Shown here one piece after another: positions 46,901-58,267 of a stretch of DNA of 64,000 nt. Numbering within the stretch: the stretch's first letter is position 1; the number at the start of each line of letters is the position of its first letter. The notes under the pieces are model-generated. The model was not told where the DNA came from. It saw nothing but the letters and a program-made list of their open reading frames with translations, and ran no database searches. A program made the translations under genes and the position numbers. The stretch is from assembly GCF_023721835.1 (NCBI RefSeq), contig NZ_JAMKFE010000005.1, positions 310,001-374,000 of the forward strand, given 5' to 3'. Source of the stretch: Caldimonas mangrovi. GTDB taxonomy: Bacteria; Pseudomonadota; Gammaproteobacteria; Burkholderiales; Burkholderiaceae_C.

Positions 46901-47872
46901 ATGCAAGCAAAGACATACCCCCGCCTGGTGGGAGACATCGGCGGGACCAACGCCCGGTTTGCCTGGTTGGAGGCGCCGGGTGCGCCGCTCGACTCGGTGG
47001 CGACCTATCGCTGCTCGGAGCACGCCACGCTGCTCGATGCAATGCAGTGCTACCTCGCCGATCACGGCAAGCCGCTGCCGCGCTGGTGCGCCATCGGCAT
47101 CGCCAACCCTGTGGTGGGCGATCAGGTCAAAATGACCAATCACCACTGGTCGTTCTCGATCAGCGAGGTGCAGCGCCGCCTCGGGATGGGTCGCTTTCTG
47201 GTCATCAACGATTTCACCGCACTGGCGCTGGCGCTGCCGGCACTTGCGCCGTCCGATCTGCGTCAGGTCGGCGGCGGGAAGGCGGCGCTCAATGCGCCGC
47301 TCGGCCTGCTCGGGCCAGGGACCGGGTTGGGGGTGTCCGGCTTGCTCCCGGCGGTGGCGGGGCACGGCGCCATTCCGATCAATGGCGAAGGCGGACACAC
47401 GACGCTGGCGGCGATGGATGACGATGAAGAGGCCGTGATTCGCGTGCTGCGTTTGCGCTTCGGGCACGCGTCGGCCGAGCGTGCGGTGTCGGGGATCGGC
47501 CTGTTGAATCTGCATGCCGCGGTGTGCGAGGTGGCCGGCTTGCCGGTGCCATCGGCAGGTGCCGCCGACATCACCGCCGCTGCGTTGGCGGGCACTGACG
47601 AGTCTTGTGCCAGGACGCTCGACTTCTTCTGCAGCTTCCTCGGCAACGTCGCGGGCAATCTCGCGTTGACGCTCGGCGCCCGGGGCGGCATGTACATTGG
47701 CGGCGGCATCGTGCCGAAGCTTGGCGACTGGTTCGAGCGCTCGAAGTTTCGGCAGCGGTTCGAGGAGAAGGGGCGCTTCCGCACCTACCTCGAAGCCATC
47801 CCGACGTATGTGGTGCAGGCCGGCACGCCGCCGGCGCTGACCGGCGCCGCGCGCGCACTCGAAGAGCTTTGA
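46901..47872 (+). CDS. glk: Glucokinase (stand-alone)
   Basis: 323-aa Glk-type ATP-glucose kinase: ATP loop VGDIGGTNARFAWLE, VINDFTALALALPAL, LLGPGTGLGVSGLLP, GEGGHTTLA, LTLGARGGMYIGGGIVPKL. It is closely similar in layout to the kinase half of the RpiR fusion at the other end of the cluster, suggesting an old duplication. ATG 46901 begins right at the domain; longer frames run through the operator array. The SHOCT-domain gene follows after 24 bp. Confidence 0.94.
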   Translation: MQAKTYPRLVGDIGGTNARFAWLEAPGAPLDSVATYRCSEHATLLDAMQCYLADHGKPLPRWCAIGIANPVVGDQVKMTNHHWSFSISEVQRRLGMGRFLVINDFTALALALPALAPSDLRQVGGGKAALNAPLGLLGPGTGLGVSGLLPAVAGHGAIPINGEGGHTTLAAMDDDEEAVIRVLRLRFGHASAERAVSGIGLLNLHAAVCEVAGLPVPSAGAADITAAALAGTDESCARTLDFFCSFLGNVAGNLALTLGARGGMYIGGGIVPKLGDWFERSKFRQRFEEKGRFRTYLEAIPTYVVQAGTPPALTGAARALEEL

Positions 47873-47896
47873 TCAACCCAAAAGAGGAGCAAGCAG

Positions 47897-48769
47897 ATGA
47901 TTCGTCGTATCGGGCCTGCGGCAGCCGCTGCCGTCATCGCATGGTCGGGTGGTTTTGCGGCCGCGCCTGCGCAGGCAGGGGTCATGGACTTTCTGTTCGG
48001 CGGTTCGTCCTCGGCGCAGAGTGAGGCGTCCAGGCCTTCGCCCAAGCGGCGCGAGTGGGTCATCCGTGAATTCACCGCAGTGCGCCTCGACGCACAGGAG
48101 CCTGGGGCGGCGCCAAACGCCCATCCCGCCACCGTGAGCCCGGACTGGGTCAAGCAGGTGCTGGGCACCATCATGATCGGCGTCAACAACCGCGAAGAGC
48201 GCCTGTTCGACGCGGACGAGGCGTCCGAACTGGCGGGGCCGATCTCTCAGGCGCTGTCGATCGCTCGCCCGCAGGACGACCTGCTGTTGCTGAGCACGTC
48301 GAAGCGCGACGCCGGCATCCTCGGCACCCCTTATGGCGTGACGGCGCGGTTGTTCGTGCAGGGCGGGGCTCTGCACGTCGTGGTGCATGACACACGGCTG
48401 GATTTCGTTCACGCCTATCGCGGTTCACGCATCCTGCCGGACTTCGTCTTCGGCTCGCGCGACAAGCCGAGCAAGGCGGTGCTGAAGGCCTCGGCCGGCA
48501 CCCAGACGCGTCCGGACTGGGTGGCATTCCGGCTCGATGCGCCGGCCGCCCCGCTGGCGGCCGCGGCGCCTGCGCCGGTTGCGGCCCCCGTGGTGCAGCG
48601 CGCTCCCGCGCCTGCAGCTGCACCCGCGCCCGCCGCCGGAGCCCGCGACGCCCGCTTCTTCGAGGAGCAGGAGCAGCGGCTGCGCACGCTGAAGCGGTTG
48701 CGCGACCAGGAACTGATCACCGAAGACGAGTACCAGCAGAAGCGGCGCGAGATCCTGCAGACGCTTTGA
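47897..48769 (+). CDS. Exported SHOCT-domain protein of unknown function
   Basis: 290-aa protein with a signal peptide (about 1-29, AAAAAVIAWSGGFAAAPAQA). The middle (WVIREFTAVRLDAQ, NREERLFDADEASELAGPISQALS, VHDTRLDFVHAYRGSRILPDF) matches nothing I can name. An Ala/Pro-rich linker (about 218-250) leads to a C-terminal SHOCT motif (RLRTLKRLRDQELITEDEYQQKRREIL), a short oligomerisation helix pair. The ribosome site is AGAGGAG. Probably co-transcribed with glk and ended by the terminator at 48784. Confidence 0.8.
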   Translation: MIRRIGPAAAAAVIAWSGGFAAAPAQAGVMDFLFGGSSSAQSEASRPSPKRREWVIREFTAVRLDAQEPGAAPNAHPATVSPDWVKQVLGTIMIGVNNREERLFDADEASELAGPISQALSIARPQDDLLLLSTSKRDAGILGTPYGVTARLFVQGGALHVVVHDTRLDFVHAYRGSRILPDFVFGSRDKPSKAVLKASAGTQTRPDWVAFRLDAPAAPLAAAAPAPVAAPVVQRAPAPAAAPAPAAGARDARFFEEQEQRLRTLKRLRDQELITEDEYQQKRREILQTL

Positions 48770-48783
48770 CTGGCCGGCCAACG

Positions 48784-48812
48784 AAAACGGCCCGCATCGC
48801 GGGCCGTTTTTT
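48784..48812. terminator. Bidirectional intrinsic terminator
   Basis: Perfect 12-bp stem AAAACGGCCCGC / GCGGGCCGTTTT with an ATC loop, followed by TT on the plus strand and A-rich sequence on the other side. It sits between the convergent SHOCT gene and fabI and serves both. Confidence 0.93.
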
Positions 48813-48833
48813 GTTTCGCGCAGGTGCGGCCGA

Positions 48834-49628
48834 TCAGGTCGGCAGCGGCTCGCTGGCCCCGCCCATCACGTGGCTGAAGCCGCCGTCGACGTAGGTGATC
48901 TCGGCGGTCACGCCCGAGGCCAGGTCGGACAGCAGGAAGGCCGCGACATTGCCGACGTCCTCGATCGTCACGTTGCGCCGCAGCGGCGCGTTGGTCTCGA
49001 CCACCTCGAGGATCTTGCCGAAGCCCTTGATGCCCGACGCCGCCAGCGTCTTGATCGGCCCGGCCGAGATGCCGTTGACGCGGACGCCCTTCGGGCCGAG
49101 GCTGGCGGCCAGGTAGCGGACGCTGGCTTCCAGCGAGGCCTTGGCCAGACCCATGGTGTTGTAGCTCGGTACGTAGCGGGCGGCGCCCAGGTAGCTCAGC
49201 GTCAGCAAGGCCGCGCTGGGGTTGAGCATCGGTGCGGCGGCCTTGGCCATTGCCGGGAAGCTGTAAGCCGAGATGTCGTGTGCGATGCGGAAGGCATCGC
49301 GCGACAGCCCCTCGAGAAAGTCACCGGCGATCGCCTCGCGCGGCGCAAAGCCGATCGAGTGGACGAACCCGTCGAAGCTGGGCCACGTCTTGCGCAGGTC
49401 TGCGAACAGCTGGTCGATCTGGGCATCGTCACCGACGTCGCAGTCGAACACGAGCTCGGTTTCGAATTCCCGTGCAAACTCGGCAATGCGATCCTTGAAG
49501 CGCTCGCCGACGTAGCTGAACGCCAGTTCGGCCCCTTCGCGTCGGCACGCCTTGGCAATGCCGTAGGCGATGGAGCGGTTGGACAGCAGGCCGGTGATCA
49601 GCAAGCGTTTGCCAGCGAGAAATCCCAT
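48834..49628 (-). CDS. fabI: Enoyl-[acyl-carrier-protein] reductase (NADH)
   Basis: 264-aa short-chain dehydrogenase-fold enzyme reducing trans-2-enoyl-ACP in fatty-acid elongation. The FabI nucleotide loop ([15 protein letters not shown]), [14 protein letters not shown], and the active-site pair of Tyr and Lys in [24 protein letters not shown] are intact. The ATG at 49628 follows TGGAGAC; the upstream open frame has no family similarity. Target class of triclosan-type inhibitors. Monocistronic. Confidence 0.96.
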   Translation of the reverse strand: MGFLAGKRLLITGLLSNRSIAYGIAKACRREGAELAFSYVGERFKDRIAEFAREFETELVFDCDVGDDAQIDQLFADLRKTWPSFDGFVHSIGFAPREAIAGDFLEGLSRDAFRIAHDISAYSFPAMAKAAAPMLNPSAALLTLSYLGAARYVPSYNTMGLAKASLEASVRYLAASLGPKGVRVNGISAGPIKTLAASGIKGFGKILEVVETNAPLRRNVTIEDVGNVAAFLLSDLASGVTAEITYVDGGFSHVMGGASEPLPT

Positions 49629-49955
49629 GGTGTCTCCAAAAATCAGGAATCGCGGATTTTCGCATGCCGCCTTGCCGCGGCGGGTTGCAAGAGGGGTGCG
49701 GGTCGGGGTATCCCAAGCGTAACCAGGGAATAAGCCGGGCCCAGGACTTGCTTGACTTCTGGCGCCGAAGTACAATTCGACTTTCGCTAAGTCATGGTCA
49801 GTGGGCGGAGGAATCCAGCCCATTTTTTTTGCTTGGGCGGATTTTTTGCGAAGTTTTCGTGGGTGGCCGATGTGCGCCGTTGTGAAGCAAGTGTGGAGCA
49901 ACTGTATCGCGTCGGGGCGAAACGATTTCCACGTTGTTCAGGAGTACGGTCCGAA
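49629..49955. other. Intergenic leader region of the rimP operon
   Basis: 327 bp between divergent fabI and rimP. It contains the promoter at 49748-49776 and a leader of about 170 nt with a poly-T stretch near 49824. No metY-type initiator tRNA gene is present here, unlike in enterobacteria. Confidence 0.6.
49748..49776 (+). promoter_or_regulatory. Sigma-70-like promoter for rimP-nusA-infB
   Basis: TTGCTT (49748-49753), 17-bp spacer, TACAAT (49771-49776). Good match to -35/-10 boxes, positioned about 175 nt upstream of rimP. Confidence 0.6.
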
Positions 49956-50510
49956 GTGGTAGGTCAGGTGGGTTGGCAGGCTTTGGTAGAGAGCACCGTC
50001 ACGGGCCTGGGCTACGAGCTCGTCGAGCTCGAGCGCAGCGCGCGGGGCTTGCTGCGCGTTTTCATCGACAAGCTGCCGAACGACCCGGGCGGTGAGTTCA
50101 TCACCGTCGACGACTGCGAGAAGGTCACACGGCAACTCCAGTACCTGCTGGAGGTCGAAGGCGTGCCCTACGAGCGGCTCGAAGTTTCCTCGCCTGGCCT
50201 GGACCGCCCGCTGCACAAGCAGGCCGACTATCTGCGTTTTGCCGGCCAGGATGTCGACATCACCCTGAAGGTCCCGTTTCAGAACCGCAAGAAGTTCCGC
50301 GGCGTGCTGGAGGCCGAAGGCGACAACTGGCGTCTCGTCTTCAATGACGGCAAGCAGGATCAGGCCCTGAGTTTTTCGATCGAAGAGGTGCGCGAGGCTC
50401 GCCTGGTGCCGGTGGTGGATTTCAAAGGCCGCCGCCGCAACAAGCCCGAGGCTCCCGCTGACGCGCCCTCAGCCAACGCACAAGAAGACGGAGGTCAAGT
50501 TTCATCATGA
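49956..50510 (+). CDS. rimP: Ribosome maturation factor RimP
   Basis: About 184-aa 30S-assembly factor. The N-terminal domain ([56 protein letters not shown]) and C-terminal SH3-like domain ([36 protein letters not shown]) are clear, with an Ala/Pro-rich tail. There is no ATG at the domain start; GTG 49956 (GGAG about 11 nt upstream) is the likely start, with GTG 49968 as an alternative. Its stop overlaps the nusA start (ATGA). Confidence 0.93.
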   Translation: MVGQVGWQALVESTVTGLGYELVELERSARGLLRVFIDKLPNDPGGEFITVDDCEKVTRQLQYLLEVEGVPYERLEVSSPGLDRPLHKQADYLRFAGQDVDITLKVPFQNRKKFRGVLEAEGDNWRLVFNDGKQDQALSFSIEEVREARLVPVVDFKGRRRNKPEAPADAPSANAQEDGGQVSS

Positions 50511-51985
50511 ACCGCGAACTGTTGATGCTGGTTGATGCCATCTCTCGCGAGAAGAGCGTCGACCGCGACGTGGTGTTCGGCGCCGTCGAGGCCGCGCTGG
50601 CTTCGGCCACCAAGAAGCTCTATTCGGGCGAGGTGGACCTGCGCGTCTCGGTCGACCGCGAGACCGGTGAATACGAGACCTTCCGCCGCTGGCACGTGGT
50701 GCCGGACGAAGCGGGCCTGCAACTGCCTGACGCAGAGATCCTGCTGTTCGAAGCTCGCGAGCAGATTTCCGATATCGAGGTCGACGACTACATCGAGGAG
50801 CCGGTCGAGTCGGTACCGATCGGTCGCATCGGTGCGCAGGCCGCCAAGCAGGTGATCCTGCAGAAGATCCGCGATGCCGAGCGCGAGCAACTGCTGACCG
50901 ACTTCCTCTCGCGCGGCGAGAAGATCTTCGTCGGCACCGTCAAGCGCATGGACAAGGGCGACCTCATCATCGAATCAGGCCGTGTCGAGGGGCGCCTGAA
51001 GCGCAACGAGATGATCCCCAAGGAGAATCTGCGCACCGGCGACCGCGTACGTGCCGTCATCGCCGAGGTCGATCCGACCGCACGAGGGCCGCAGATCATG
51101 CTGTCGCGCAGCGCACCGGCCTTCATGGTCGAGCTGTTCCGCCAGGAAGTGCCGGAGATCGAGCAGGGTTTGCTCGAGATCAAGAGTTGTGCTCGCGACT
51201 CCGGTTCACGCGCAAAGATTGCGGTGCTGTCGCATGACAAGCGGGTCGACCCCATCGGCACCTGCGTCGGTGTGCGCGGCTCACGCGTCAATGCGGTCAC
51301 CAACGAACTGGCCGGCGAACGCGTCGACATCGTGCTGTGGTCGGAGGATCCGGCGCAGTTCGTGATCGGTGCGCTGGCGCCGGCCAACGTGGTGTCGATC
51401 GTGGTTGACGAGGAGCGCCACGCGATGGACGTTGTCGTCGACGAGGAGAATCTCGCGATCGCGATCGGCCGCGGCGGGCAGAACGTCCGCCTGGCGTCCG
51501 AGTTGACCGGCTGGCGCATCAACATCATGACGGCGGAGGAATCCCAGGCCAAGCAGGCCGAGGAGACCCACACGAGCCGTGCGCTGTTCATGGACAAGCT
51601 GGACGTGGACCAGGAAGTCGCCGACATCCTGATCGAGGAAGGTTTCACCAGCCTGGAAGAAGTGGCCTATGTGCCGCTGCAGGAGATGCTGGAAATCGAA
51701 GCCTTCGATGAAGACACCGTCAACGAGTTGCGCACCCGTGCCAAGGACGTGCTGTTGACGATGGAGATTGCCAAGGAAGAGAAAGTCGAGGAAGTGTCGC
51801 AGGACCTGCGCGATCTCGAAGGTCTCGACGGCGAACTGATCGCCAAGCTCGCCGACGGGGGAATCCACACCCGCGACGACCTGGCCGACCTGGCCGTCGA
51901 CGAACTGACCGAGATGACGGGCATGGACGAGGCGCGTGCCAAGGCGCTGATCATGAAGGCGCGAGAACATTGGTTCACCGCCTGA
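50507..51985 (+). CDS. nusA: Transcription termination/antitermination factor NusA
   Basis: 492-aa RNA-polymerase-binding factor: N-terminal domain ([21 protein letters not shown]), S1 (about 135-200), two KH domains ([44 protein letters not shown]) and two C-terminal acidic helix-hairpin-helix repeats ([38 protein letters not shown]), the gammaproteobacterial-like long form. It overlaps rimP by 4 bp. Confidence 0.97.
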   Translation: MNRELLMLVDAISREKSVDRDVVFGAVEAALASATKKLYSGEVDLRVSVDRETGEYETFRRWHVVPDEAGLQLPDAEILLFEAREQISDIEVDDYIEEPVESVPIGRIGAQAAKQVILQKIRDAEREQLLTDFLSRGEKIFVGTVKRMDKGDLIIESGRVEGRLKRNEMIPKENLRTGDRVRAVIAEVDPTARGPQIMLSRSAPAFMVELFRQEVPEIEQGLLEIKSCARDSGSRAKIAVLSHDKRVDPIGTCVGVRGSRVNAVTNELAGERVDIVLWSEDPAQFVIGALAPANVVSIVVDEERHAMDVVVDEENLAIAIGRGGQNVRLASELTGWRINIMTAEESQAKQAEETHTSRALFMDKLDVDQEVADILIEEGFTSLEEVAYVPLQEMLEIEAFDEDTVNELRTRAKDVLLTMEIAKEEKVEEVSQDLRDLEGLDGELIAKLADGGIHTRDDLADLAVDELTEMTGMDEARAKALIMKAREHWFTA

Positions 51986-52062
51986 AGGCCGAGCCGCCGC
52001 CGCCCGCGTATGTCGCGATCCCTGCCACTCACTGAACTCGCTCTGCCCCAAGGATACACACA

Positions 52063-54939
52063 ATGGCCGTTACCACAGTCGCACAGTTCGCCTCGGAGCT
52101 GAACCGCCCCGCGACGGCGCTGCTCGAGCAGCTCAAAGCCGCAGGGGTGGCGAAAGGGTCGCCGGAGGACTCGTTGACCGAAGCAGACAAGGAACGTCTG
52201 CTCGATTTCCTGCGCTCGTCGCACGGCACAGCCGGCGGTGAACGCAAGAAAATCACGCTCACCAAGAAGTCCACCACCGAGATCAAGCAGGCTGATTCGT
52301 CGGGCAAGGCGCGCACGATCCAGGTCGAGGTGCGCAAGAAGCGTGTATTCGTCAAGCGTGACGATGCACCGGCCGTGGTCGAGGAAGCACCGGAGTCGAA
52401 GACGCCGGTCGTCGACGACGCCGAGTTGCAGCGCCGCGAGGAAGAAGCCAGCCGCCAGGCCGAACTGCTGCGCCGTCAGGAAGAAGAGCTGGCGGAAAAA
52501 CGTCGTGAACGCGAGGAGCAGGAGCGTCGCCAGCGCGAAGAGGCGGAAGCCGCACGTGCCCGCGAGTCCGAGGAAAAGGCCGCCGCCGAAGCAGCAGCAC
52601 GTGCCGCGCAGGCTCAGAAGAGCACGGCGGTCGTTGGCGAAGAACCGCCTCCTGCTGCAGCCGAAGCCCCGGTGGCTGCGCCTGCACCGGCACCGGCACC
52701 CGAGACGCCGAAACCCGGCGTGCGCGTCGTGCGTGCCGCTGAAGTCGAGGCCGAAGAGAAGCAGCGCATGGCCGATCTCGAAAAGCGCCGCAAGGCTGCT
52801 GAAGCCGAGGCGGCCGCGATCCGCGCAATGATGGCCGCGCCGAAGAGGGGGGTGCTGACCGCGAAGAAGCCTGAGGACGAGAAGCCGAAGGCCGACGCGA
52901 GCAAGGAAGGCATCAAGGGCACGATCCACAAGCCGAAGGCAGTTCCGGGCGCGGCAGGTGCTGCGGCGCCTGCAGCGCCGGGTGCCAAGCCGGGTGACAA
53001 GAAGTCGGTCAAGTCCGAGAAGCTTTCGTCGAGCTGGGCCGACGACGCTGCGAAGAAGCGCGCACTGAAGACCCGCGGCGATTCGTCGGGTGGCCGTGCC
53101 GGCTGGCGCGCGCCCTCCAAGGGCGGTCGTCGTGGTGACCGTGGCGATGGCGGCTCGGGCTACACGCCGCCAATGGAGCCGCAAGTGCATGAGGTGCACG
53201 TGCCGGAAACCATCAGCGTGGCCGATCTGGCACACAAGATGTCGGTCAAGGCGTCCGAGGTCATCAAGCAGATGATGAAGCTCGGCCAGATGGTGACGAT
53301 CAACCAGCAGCTGGACCAGGAGACCGCGATGATCGTGGTCGAGGAGATGGGCCACAAGGCGCTTGCCGCCAAGCTGGACGATCCGGAGGCCTTCCTGGAA
53401 GAAGACGTCACGACGCAGGACCACGAGCTGTTGCCGCGCGCACCGGTGGTGACCGTCATGGGCCACGTCGACCACGGCAAGACCTCGCTGCTGGACTACA
53501 TTCGCCGCTCCCGCGTTGCCGCGGGTGAGGCGGGCGGCATCACGCAGCACATCGGCGCCTACCACGTCGACACGCCGCGCGGCATGATCACCTTCCTCGA
53601 CACGCCGGGCCACGAGGCCTTCACGGCGATGCGGGCGCGCGGCGCAAAGGCGACCGACATCGTCATCCTGGTGGTGGCGGCCGACGACGGAGTGATGCCG
53701 CAGACCAAGGAAGCGATCCACCACGCGAAGGCGGCGGGCGTGCCCATCGTCGTGGCGATGAACAAGATCGACAAGCCCGAGGCCAACCCCGAGCGGGTGA
53801 AGTCCGAGCTGGTCGCCGAAGAGGTGGTGCCGGAAGAGTTCGGCGGTGAATCGCCGTTCTGTCCGGTGTCCGCCAAGACCGGCCAGGGGATCGACGAGCT
53901 GCTCGAGAACGTGCTGCTGCAAGCTGAAGTGCTGGAGCTGAAAGCTGCCAAGGATGCGCCGGCCAAGGGCCTCGTGATCGAGGCCCAGCTCGACAAGGGG
54001 CGCGGCCCGGTGGCGACCGTGCTGGTGCAGTCAGGTACGCTGAAACGCGGCGACGTGGTGCTGGCGGGCTCGAGCTTCGGACGTGTGCGCGCCATGCTGG
54101 ATGAAACCGGCAAGCCGACCCAGGAAGCCGGCCCATCGATTCCGGTCGAGATTCAGGGCCTGACCGAAGTGCCGCAGGCCGGCGACGAGTTCATGGTGCT
54201 GGCCGACGAGCGCCGGGCGCGCGAAATCGCGACCTTCCGGCAGGGCAAGTACCGTGACGTCAAGCTGGCCCGCCAGCAGGCTGCCAAGCTCGAGAACATG
54301 TTCGAGCAGATGGGGGCCGGCGCGGTCCAGAACCTGCCGCTGATCATCAAGGCCGACGTGCAGGGTTCGCAGGAGGCACTGGCGGCCTCGCTGCTGAAGC
54401 TGTCGACCGACGAAGTCAAGGTGCAGATCGTGCACGCGGCGGTGGGCGGTATCAGCGAGAGCGACGTCAACCTGGCACTGGCGTCCAAGGCGGTGCTGAT
54501 CGGCTTCAATACCCGAGCCGATGCCGGCGCGCGCAAGCTTGCCGAGCACAACGGGGTGGACATCCGCTACTACAACATCATCTACGACGCGGTCGATGAG
54601 ATCCGTGCGGCGATGTCTGGCATGCTGGCGCCGGAGCACAAGGAAGAGATCATCGGAACCGCGGAGATCCGCCAGGTGTTCCGTGCCTCCAAGATCGGCT
54701 CGATCGCCGGCTGCATGGTCACCTCCGGGATCATTCGCCGCAATGCGCGCCTGCGCCTGCTGCGCGAAAACGTGGTGGTCTTCACCGGCGAACTGGAATC
54801 GCTCAAGCGCTTCAAGGACGATGTCCGCGAGGTGAAAGAGGGCTTCGAGTGCGGTTTGAACATCAAGAACTACAACGACATCGCCGAGGGCGACCAGTTG
54901 GAGTTCTTCGAGATCAAGGAAGTGGCACGAACGCTGTAA
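52063..54939 (+). CDS. infB: Translation initiation factor IF-2
   Basis: 958-aa GTPase that brings initiator tRNA to the 30S subunit. A long N-terminal region has a charged coiled coil (about 115-190) and Ala/Pro/Gly linkers. The G domain has [25 protein letters not shown] and [10 protein letters not shown]; domains II-IV follow ([32 protein letters not shown]). The ribosome site is AAGGA. It ends at a clear intrinsic terminator. Confidence 0.98.
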   Translation: MAVTTVAQFASELNRPATALLEQLKAAGVAKGSPEDSLTEADKERLLDFLRSSHGTAGGERKKITLTKKSTTEIKQADSSGKARTIQVEVRKKRVFVKRDDAPAVVEEAPESKTPVVDDAELQRREEEASRQAELLRRQEEELAEKRREREEQERRQREEAEAARARESEEKAAAEAAARAAQAQKSTAVVGEEPPPAAAEAPVAAPAPAPAPETPKPGVRVVRAAEVEAEEKQRMADLEKRRKAAEAEAAAIRAMMAAPKRGVLTAKKPEDEKPKADASKEGIKGTIHKPKAVPGAAGAAAPAAPGAKPGDKKSVKSEKLSSSWADDAAKKRALKTRGDSSGGRAGWRAPSKGGRRGDRGDGGSGYTPPMEPQVHEVHVPETISVADLAHKMSVKASEVIKQMMKLGQMVTINQQLDQETAMIVVEEMGHKALAAKLDDPEAFLEEDVTTQDHELLPRAPVVTVMGHVDHGKTSLLDYIRRSRVAAGEAGGITQHIGAYHVDTPRGMITFLDTPGHEAFTAMRARGAKATDIVILVVAADDGVMPQTKEAIHHAKAAGVPIVVAMNKIDKPEANPERVKSELVAEEVVPEEFGGESPFCPVSAKTGQGIDELLENVLLQAEVLELKAAKDAPAKGLVIEAQLDKGRGPVATVLVQSGTLKRGDVVLAGSSFGRVRAMLDETGKPTQEAGPSIPVEIQGLTEVPQAGDEFMVLADERRAREIATFRQGKYRDVKLARQQAAKLENMFEQMGAGAVQNLPLIIKADVQGSQEALAASLLKLSTDEVKVQIVHAAVGGISESDVNLALASKAVLIGFNTRADAGARKLAEHNGVDIRYYNIIYDAVDEIRAAMSGMLAPEHKEEIIGTAEIRQVFRASKIGSIAGCMVTSGIIRRNARLRLLRENVVVFTGELESLKRFKDDVREVKEGFECGLNIKNYNDIAEGDQLEFFEIKEVARTL

Positions 54940-54965
54940 GGCGGAACTTGTCGCACCTGCAGCAA

Positions 54966-54999
54966 GCCCCGCCGATCGAAAGATAGGCGGGGTTTGTGT
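54966..54999 (+). terminator. Intrinsic terminator after infB
   Basis: CCCCGCC (54967-54973) and GGCGGGG (54986-54992) form the stem around a 12-nt loop, followed by TTTGTGTTTG. It lies 28 bp after infB and 28 bp before rbfA, so rbfA expression may need read-through or its own promoter. Confidence 0.83.
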
Positions 55000-55026
55000 T
55001 TGGGCGGCAAAGAAGGAGTCACACCG

Positions 55027-55389
55027 ATGCGACACAAGCGATCCATTCCCAACCGCAGCTACCGCGTGGCCGACCAGATCCAGCGCGACGTGGCCGAGCT
55101 GATCCGCGACCTCAAGGACCCGCGTGTCGGCATGGTCACGGTCAACGCGGTCGAGGTGACGCCGGACTATGCACACGCGAAGGTGTTCTTCTCGCTGCTG
55201 GTCGGCAATCCTGAGGAATCCGAGGCGGCACTGAACGAGGCGGCGGGTTTCATTCGCAACGGGCTGTTCAAGCGGCTGCAGATTCACACGGTGCCGACGC
55301 TGCACTTCGTGTTCGACCGCACCACCGAACGGGCGGCCGACCTGAACGCGCTCATCCACCAGGCCAACGCGAACCGCGCGAAGGAATGA
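55027..55389 (+). CDS. rbfA: 30S ribosome-binding factor A
   Basis: 120-aa KH-fold cold-adaptation factor for 16S rRNA 5'-end maturation. Family segments: [59 protein letters not shown]. The ATG at 55027 follows AAGGAG. Next to truB as usual. Confidence 0.97.
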   Translation: MRHKRSIPNRSYRVADQIQRDVAELIRDLKDPRVGMVTVNAVEVTPDYAHAKVFFSLLVGNPEESEAALNEAAGFIRNGLFKRLQIHTVPTLHFVFDRTTERAADLNALIHQANANRAKE

Positions 55390-55402
55390 GGCAGGACGAG
55401 CC

Positions 55403-56383
55403 ATGCACGCTCCGATGACGACGCTACCAGGCACGCGGCAGAAGCTGCCGCGTCGCGCCGTCCATGGCGTGCTGCTGCTCGACAAGCCGCTAGGCTTGAG
55501 CAGCAATGACGCGCTGCAGAAAGCCAAGCGGCTGTACCGGGCCGAAAAGGCCGGTCATACCGGCACGCTCGACCCGTTGGCGACCGGTCTGCTGCCGCTG
55601 TGCTTCGGTGCGGCAACGAAGTTCTCCCAGGTGAGCCTGGAGGCCGACAAGACCTATCGCGCGCGCCTGAAGCTCGGCGTGCGCACGTCGACCGGCGATG
55701 CGGAAGGCGAGGTGCTGACGGAACGCCCGGTGCACTCGACGCGCGACGATGCGCTGGCGGCCTGCATGCGCTTCGTCGGCGTGATCGACCAGGTGCCGCC
55801 GATGCACTCGGCGCTGAAGCGCGACGGCAAGGCGCTGTACGAGTATGCGCGCGCCGGCATCGAAGTCGAGCGCGAGCCGCGCCGCGTGACGATTCATCGC
55901 ATCGACATGCTCGACTGCCAGCATGACGAGGTCGAGATCGAGGTGCGTTGCAGCAAGGGCACCTACATCCGCACGCTGGCCGAGGACATTGGTGAAGCGC
56001 TCGGCTGCGGTGCCCACCTGATCGCGCTGCGCCGCACGGCCAGCGGCCCGTTGATGCTGTCGGGCGCCGTGACGCTGGAGCAACTCGAAGCAGCGAGCGA
56101 AGCCGAGCGCGACGCGCTGCTGCGGCCGGTCGATGAGCTGCTCGGCGAGTGGCCGGTGCTCAGGCTCGAAGCCGACGACGCGGGTCGTTTCCTGAGCGGC
56201 ATGCGACGGCGCACCGTGCAGGCCGACGCGCCCCAGGTGCGTGTCTACGGTCCGCAGCAGGCCGCCTTTCTGGGCAGCGCCAGCGTCAAGGCCGGCGAAC
56301 TGATTTCAACGCGGTTGTTGAGCCCGCTGGAGGTCGAAGGACTTCTGAATGCTCAAGCATCGAAGAACCGAAACCCATCATGA
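55403..56383 (+). CDS. truB: tRNA pseudouridine-55 synthase
   Basis: 326-aa enzyme making pseudouridine 55 in the T-loop of tRNAs. Catalytic Asp lies in [12 protein letters not shown]; other motifs are [33 protein letters not shown]-like [16 protein letters not shown], and [15 protein letters not shown]-terminal PUA-like domain follows (about 240-315). Its TGA overlaps the typA ATG (ATGA). Confidence 0.97.
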   Translation: MHAPMTTLPGTRQKLPRRAVHGVLLLDKPLGLSSNDALQKAKRLYRAEKAGHTGTLDPLATGLLPLCFGAATKFSQVSLEADKTYRARLKLGVRTSTGDAEGEVLTERPVHSTRDDALAACMRFVGVIDQVPPMHSALKRDGKALYEYARAGIEVEREPRRVTIHRIDMLDCQHDEVEIEVRCSKGTYIRTLAEDIGEALGCGAHLIALRRTASGPLMLSGAVTLEQLEAASEAERDALLRPVDELLGEWPVLRLEADDAGRFLSGMRRRTVQADAPQVRVYGPQQAAFLGSASVKAGELISTRLLSPLEVEGLLNAQASKNRNPS

Positions 56384-58209
56384 GCAAGCAAATTCGCAAC
56401 ATCGCCATCATCGCCCACGTCGACCATGGCAAGACCACGCTGGTGGACCAGTTGCTGCGCCAGTCCGGCACCTTCCGCGAGAACCAGCAGGTCAGCGAAC
56501 GCGTGATGGACAGCAACGACATCGAGCGCGAGCGCGGCATCACCATCCTCGCGAAGAACTGCGCAGTCAGCTGGCAGGACACCCACATCAACATCGTCGA
56601 CACCCCGGGGCACGCCGACTTCGGCGGCGAGGTCGAGCGAGCGCTGTCGATGGTCGACGGCGTCGTGCTGTTGATCGATGCGCAGGAAGGGCCGATGCCG
56701 CAGACGCGCTTCGTGACCAAGAAGGCGCTGGCGCTGGGCCTGAAGCCTATCGTCGTCGTCAACAAGGTCGACAAGCCGGGCGCTCGCCCCGACTACGTCA
56801 TCAATGCCGCGTTCGAGTTGTTCGACAAGCTCGGCGCCGACGATGAACAGCTCGACTTCCCGGTGGTCTATGCGTCCGGCCTGAACGGCTGGGCCTCGCT
56901 GGAAGAAGGCGAGCCGGGCCAGCAATGGGGCCAGGACATGAGCGCGCTGTTCAACACCGTGCTCAAGCATGTGCCGGCGCACGAAGGCAACCCGGACGCT
57001 CCGCTGCAGCTACAGATCTCGTCACTGGACTACTCCACCTACGTCGGGCGCATCGGCGTCGGCCGCGTCAACGCCGGCACCATCAAGCCGGCGATGGATG
57101 TGCTGGTGATGGAAGGCCCCGACGGCAAGTCCTACAAGGGCCGCATCAATCAGGTGCTGAAATTCGAGGGGCTGGAGCGCAAGCAGGCCAACTCGGCCGG
57201 CCCGGGCGACATCGTGCTGATCAACGGCATCGAAGACATCGGTATCGGTGTCACGTTGACCGACCCGCTCGAACCGCAGCCGCTGCCGATGTTGAAAGTC
57301 GACGAGCCGACGCTGACGATGAACTTCTGCGTCAACACGTCGCCGCTGGCCGGTCGCGAAGGCAAGTTCGTCACCAGTCGCCAGATCTGGGACCGGCTGC
57401 AGAAGGAATTGCAGTCGAACGTCGCGCTGCGTGTGCGCGAGACGCCCGAAGACGGCATCTTCGAAGTCTCGGGCCGTGGCGAACTGCACCTGACCATCCT
57501 GCTGGAGAACATGCGCCGTGAAGGCTACGAGTTGGCTGTCTCGAAGCCGCGCGTGGTGTTCCAGGACATCGATGGCGAGCGCTGCGAGCCGATCGAGATG
57601 GTCACGGCCGACATCGAGGAGCAGCACCAGGGCGGCGTGATGCAGGCGCTGGGCCTGCGTCGCGGCGAGCTGGTCAACATGGAGCCGGATGGCATGGGCC
57701 GGGTGCGACTGGAATACCGCATCCCTGCGCGCGGACTGATCGGCTTCCAGAACGAGTTCCTGAACCTCACGCGCGGCACCGGCCTCATCAGCAACATCTT
57801 CGACGGCTACGAACCCTACAAGGGCGAGATCGAAGGCCGCAAGAACGGGGTGCTCATCAGCCAGGACGATGGCGAGATCGTGACCTACGCGCTCGGCAAG
57901 CTGGACGACCGCGGCCGCATGTTCGTGAGGGCTGGTGATCCGGTCTACGAAGGCATGATCGTGGGCATCCACAGCCGCGAGAACGATCTGGTCGTCAACG
58001 CGGTGCGGGCCAAGCAGCTGACGAACTTCCGCGTTTCGGGCAAGGAAGACGCGATCAAGATCACGCCGCCGATCGAGTTGACGCTGGAGTACGCCGTCGA
58101 GTTCATCGAAGACGACGAACTGGTCGAGATCACGCCGAAGTCGATCCGGTTGCGCAAGCGCTTCCTCAAGGAGCATGAGCGCAAGCGTGCCCAGCGCGAA
58201 GCCGCCTGA
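56380..58209 (+). CDS. typA: Translational GTPase TypA/BipA
   Basis: 609-aa ribosome-binding GTPase related to EF-G and LepA, involved in 50S assembly and stress. G motifs: [40 protein letters not shown]. The C-terminal TypA-specific domain follows ([22 protein letters not shown]). Translationally coupled to truB by a 4-bp overlap. Confidence 0.97.
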   Translation: MSKQIRNIAIIAHVDHGKTTLVDQLLRQSGTFRENQQVSERVMDSNDIERERGITILAKNCAVSWQDTHINIVDTPGHADFGGEVERALSMVDGVVLLIDAQEGPMPQTRFVTKKALALGLKPIVVVNKVDKPGARPDYVINAAFELFDKLGADDEQLDFPVVYASGLNGWASLEEGEPGQQWGQDMSALFNTVLKHVPAHEGNPDAPLQLQISSLDYSTYVGRIGVGRVNAGTIKPAMDVLVMEGPDGKSYKGRINQVLKFEGLERKQANSAGPGDIVLINGIEDIGIGVTLTDPLEPQPLPMLKVDEPTLTMNFCVNTSPLAGREGKFVTSRQIWDRLQKELQSNVALRVRETPEDGIFEVSGRGELHLTILLENMRREGYELAVSKPRVVFQDIDGERCEPIEMVTADIEEQHQGGVMQALGLRRGELVNMEPDGMGRVRLEYRIPARGLIGFQNEFLNLTRGTGLISNIFDGYEPYKGEIEGRKNGVLISQDDGEIVTYALGKLDDRGRMFVRAGDPVYEGMIVGIHSRENDLVVNAVRAKQLTNFRVSGKEDAIKITPPIELTLEYAVEFIEDDELVEITPKSIRLRKRFLKEHERKRAQREAA

Positions 58210-58239
58210 GCAGGGCGTTCGGTCGTTTCAACCAACAAG

Positions 58240-58260
58240 AAGGGGGCTGCGGCTCCCTTT
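58240..58260 (+). terminator. Weak intrinsic terminator after typA
   Basis: AAGGGGGC, loop TGCG, GCTCCCTT (one G-U pair) then TTTG. It overlaps the leader of the following transporter gene, ending 8 bp before its ATG. Confidence 0.5.
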
Positions 58261-58267
58261 GTCGTGT

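Noticed and set aside
49752-49776. TTGACT as the -35 element of the rimP promoter
   Set aside because: Spacer to TACAAT would be only 13 bp; TTGCTT at 49748 gives 17 bp.
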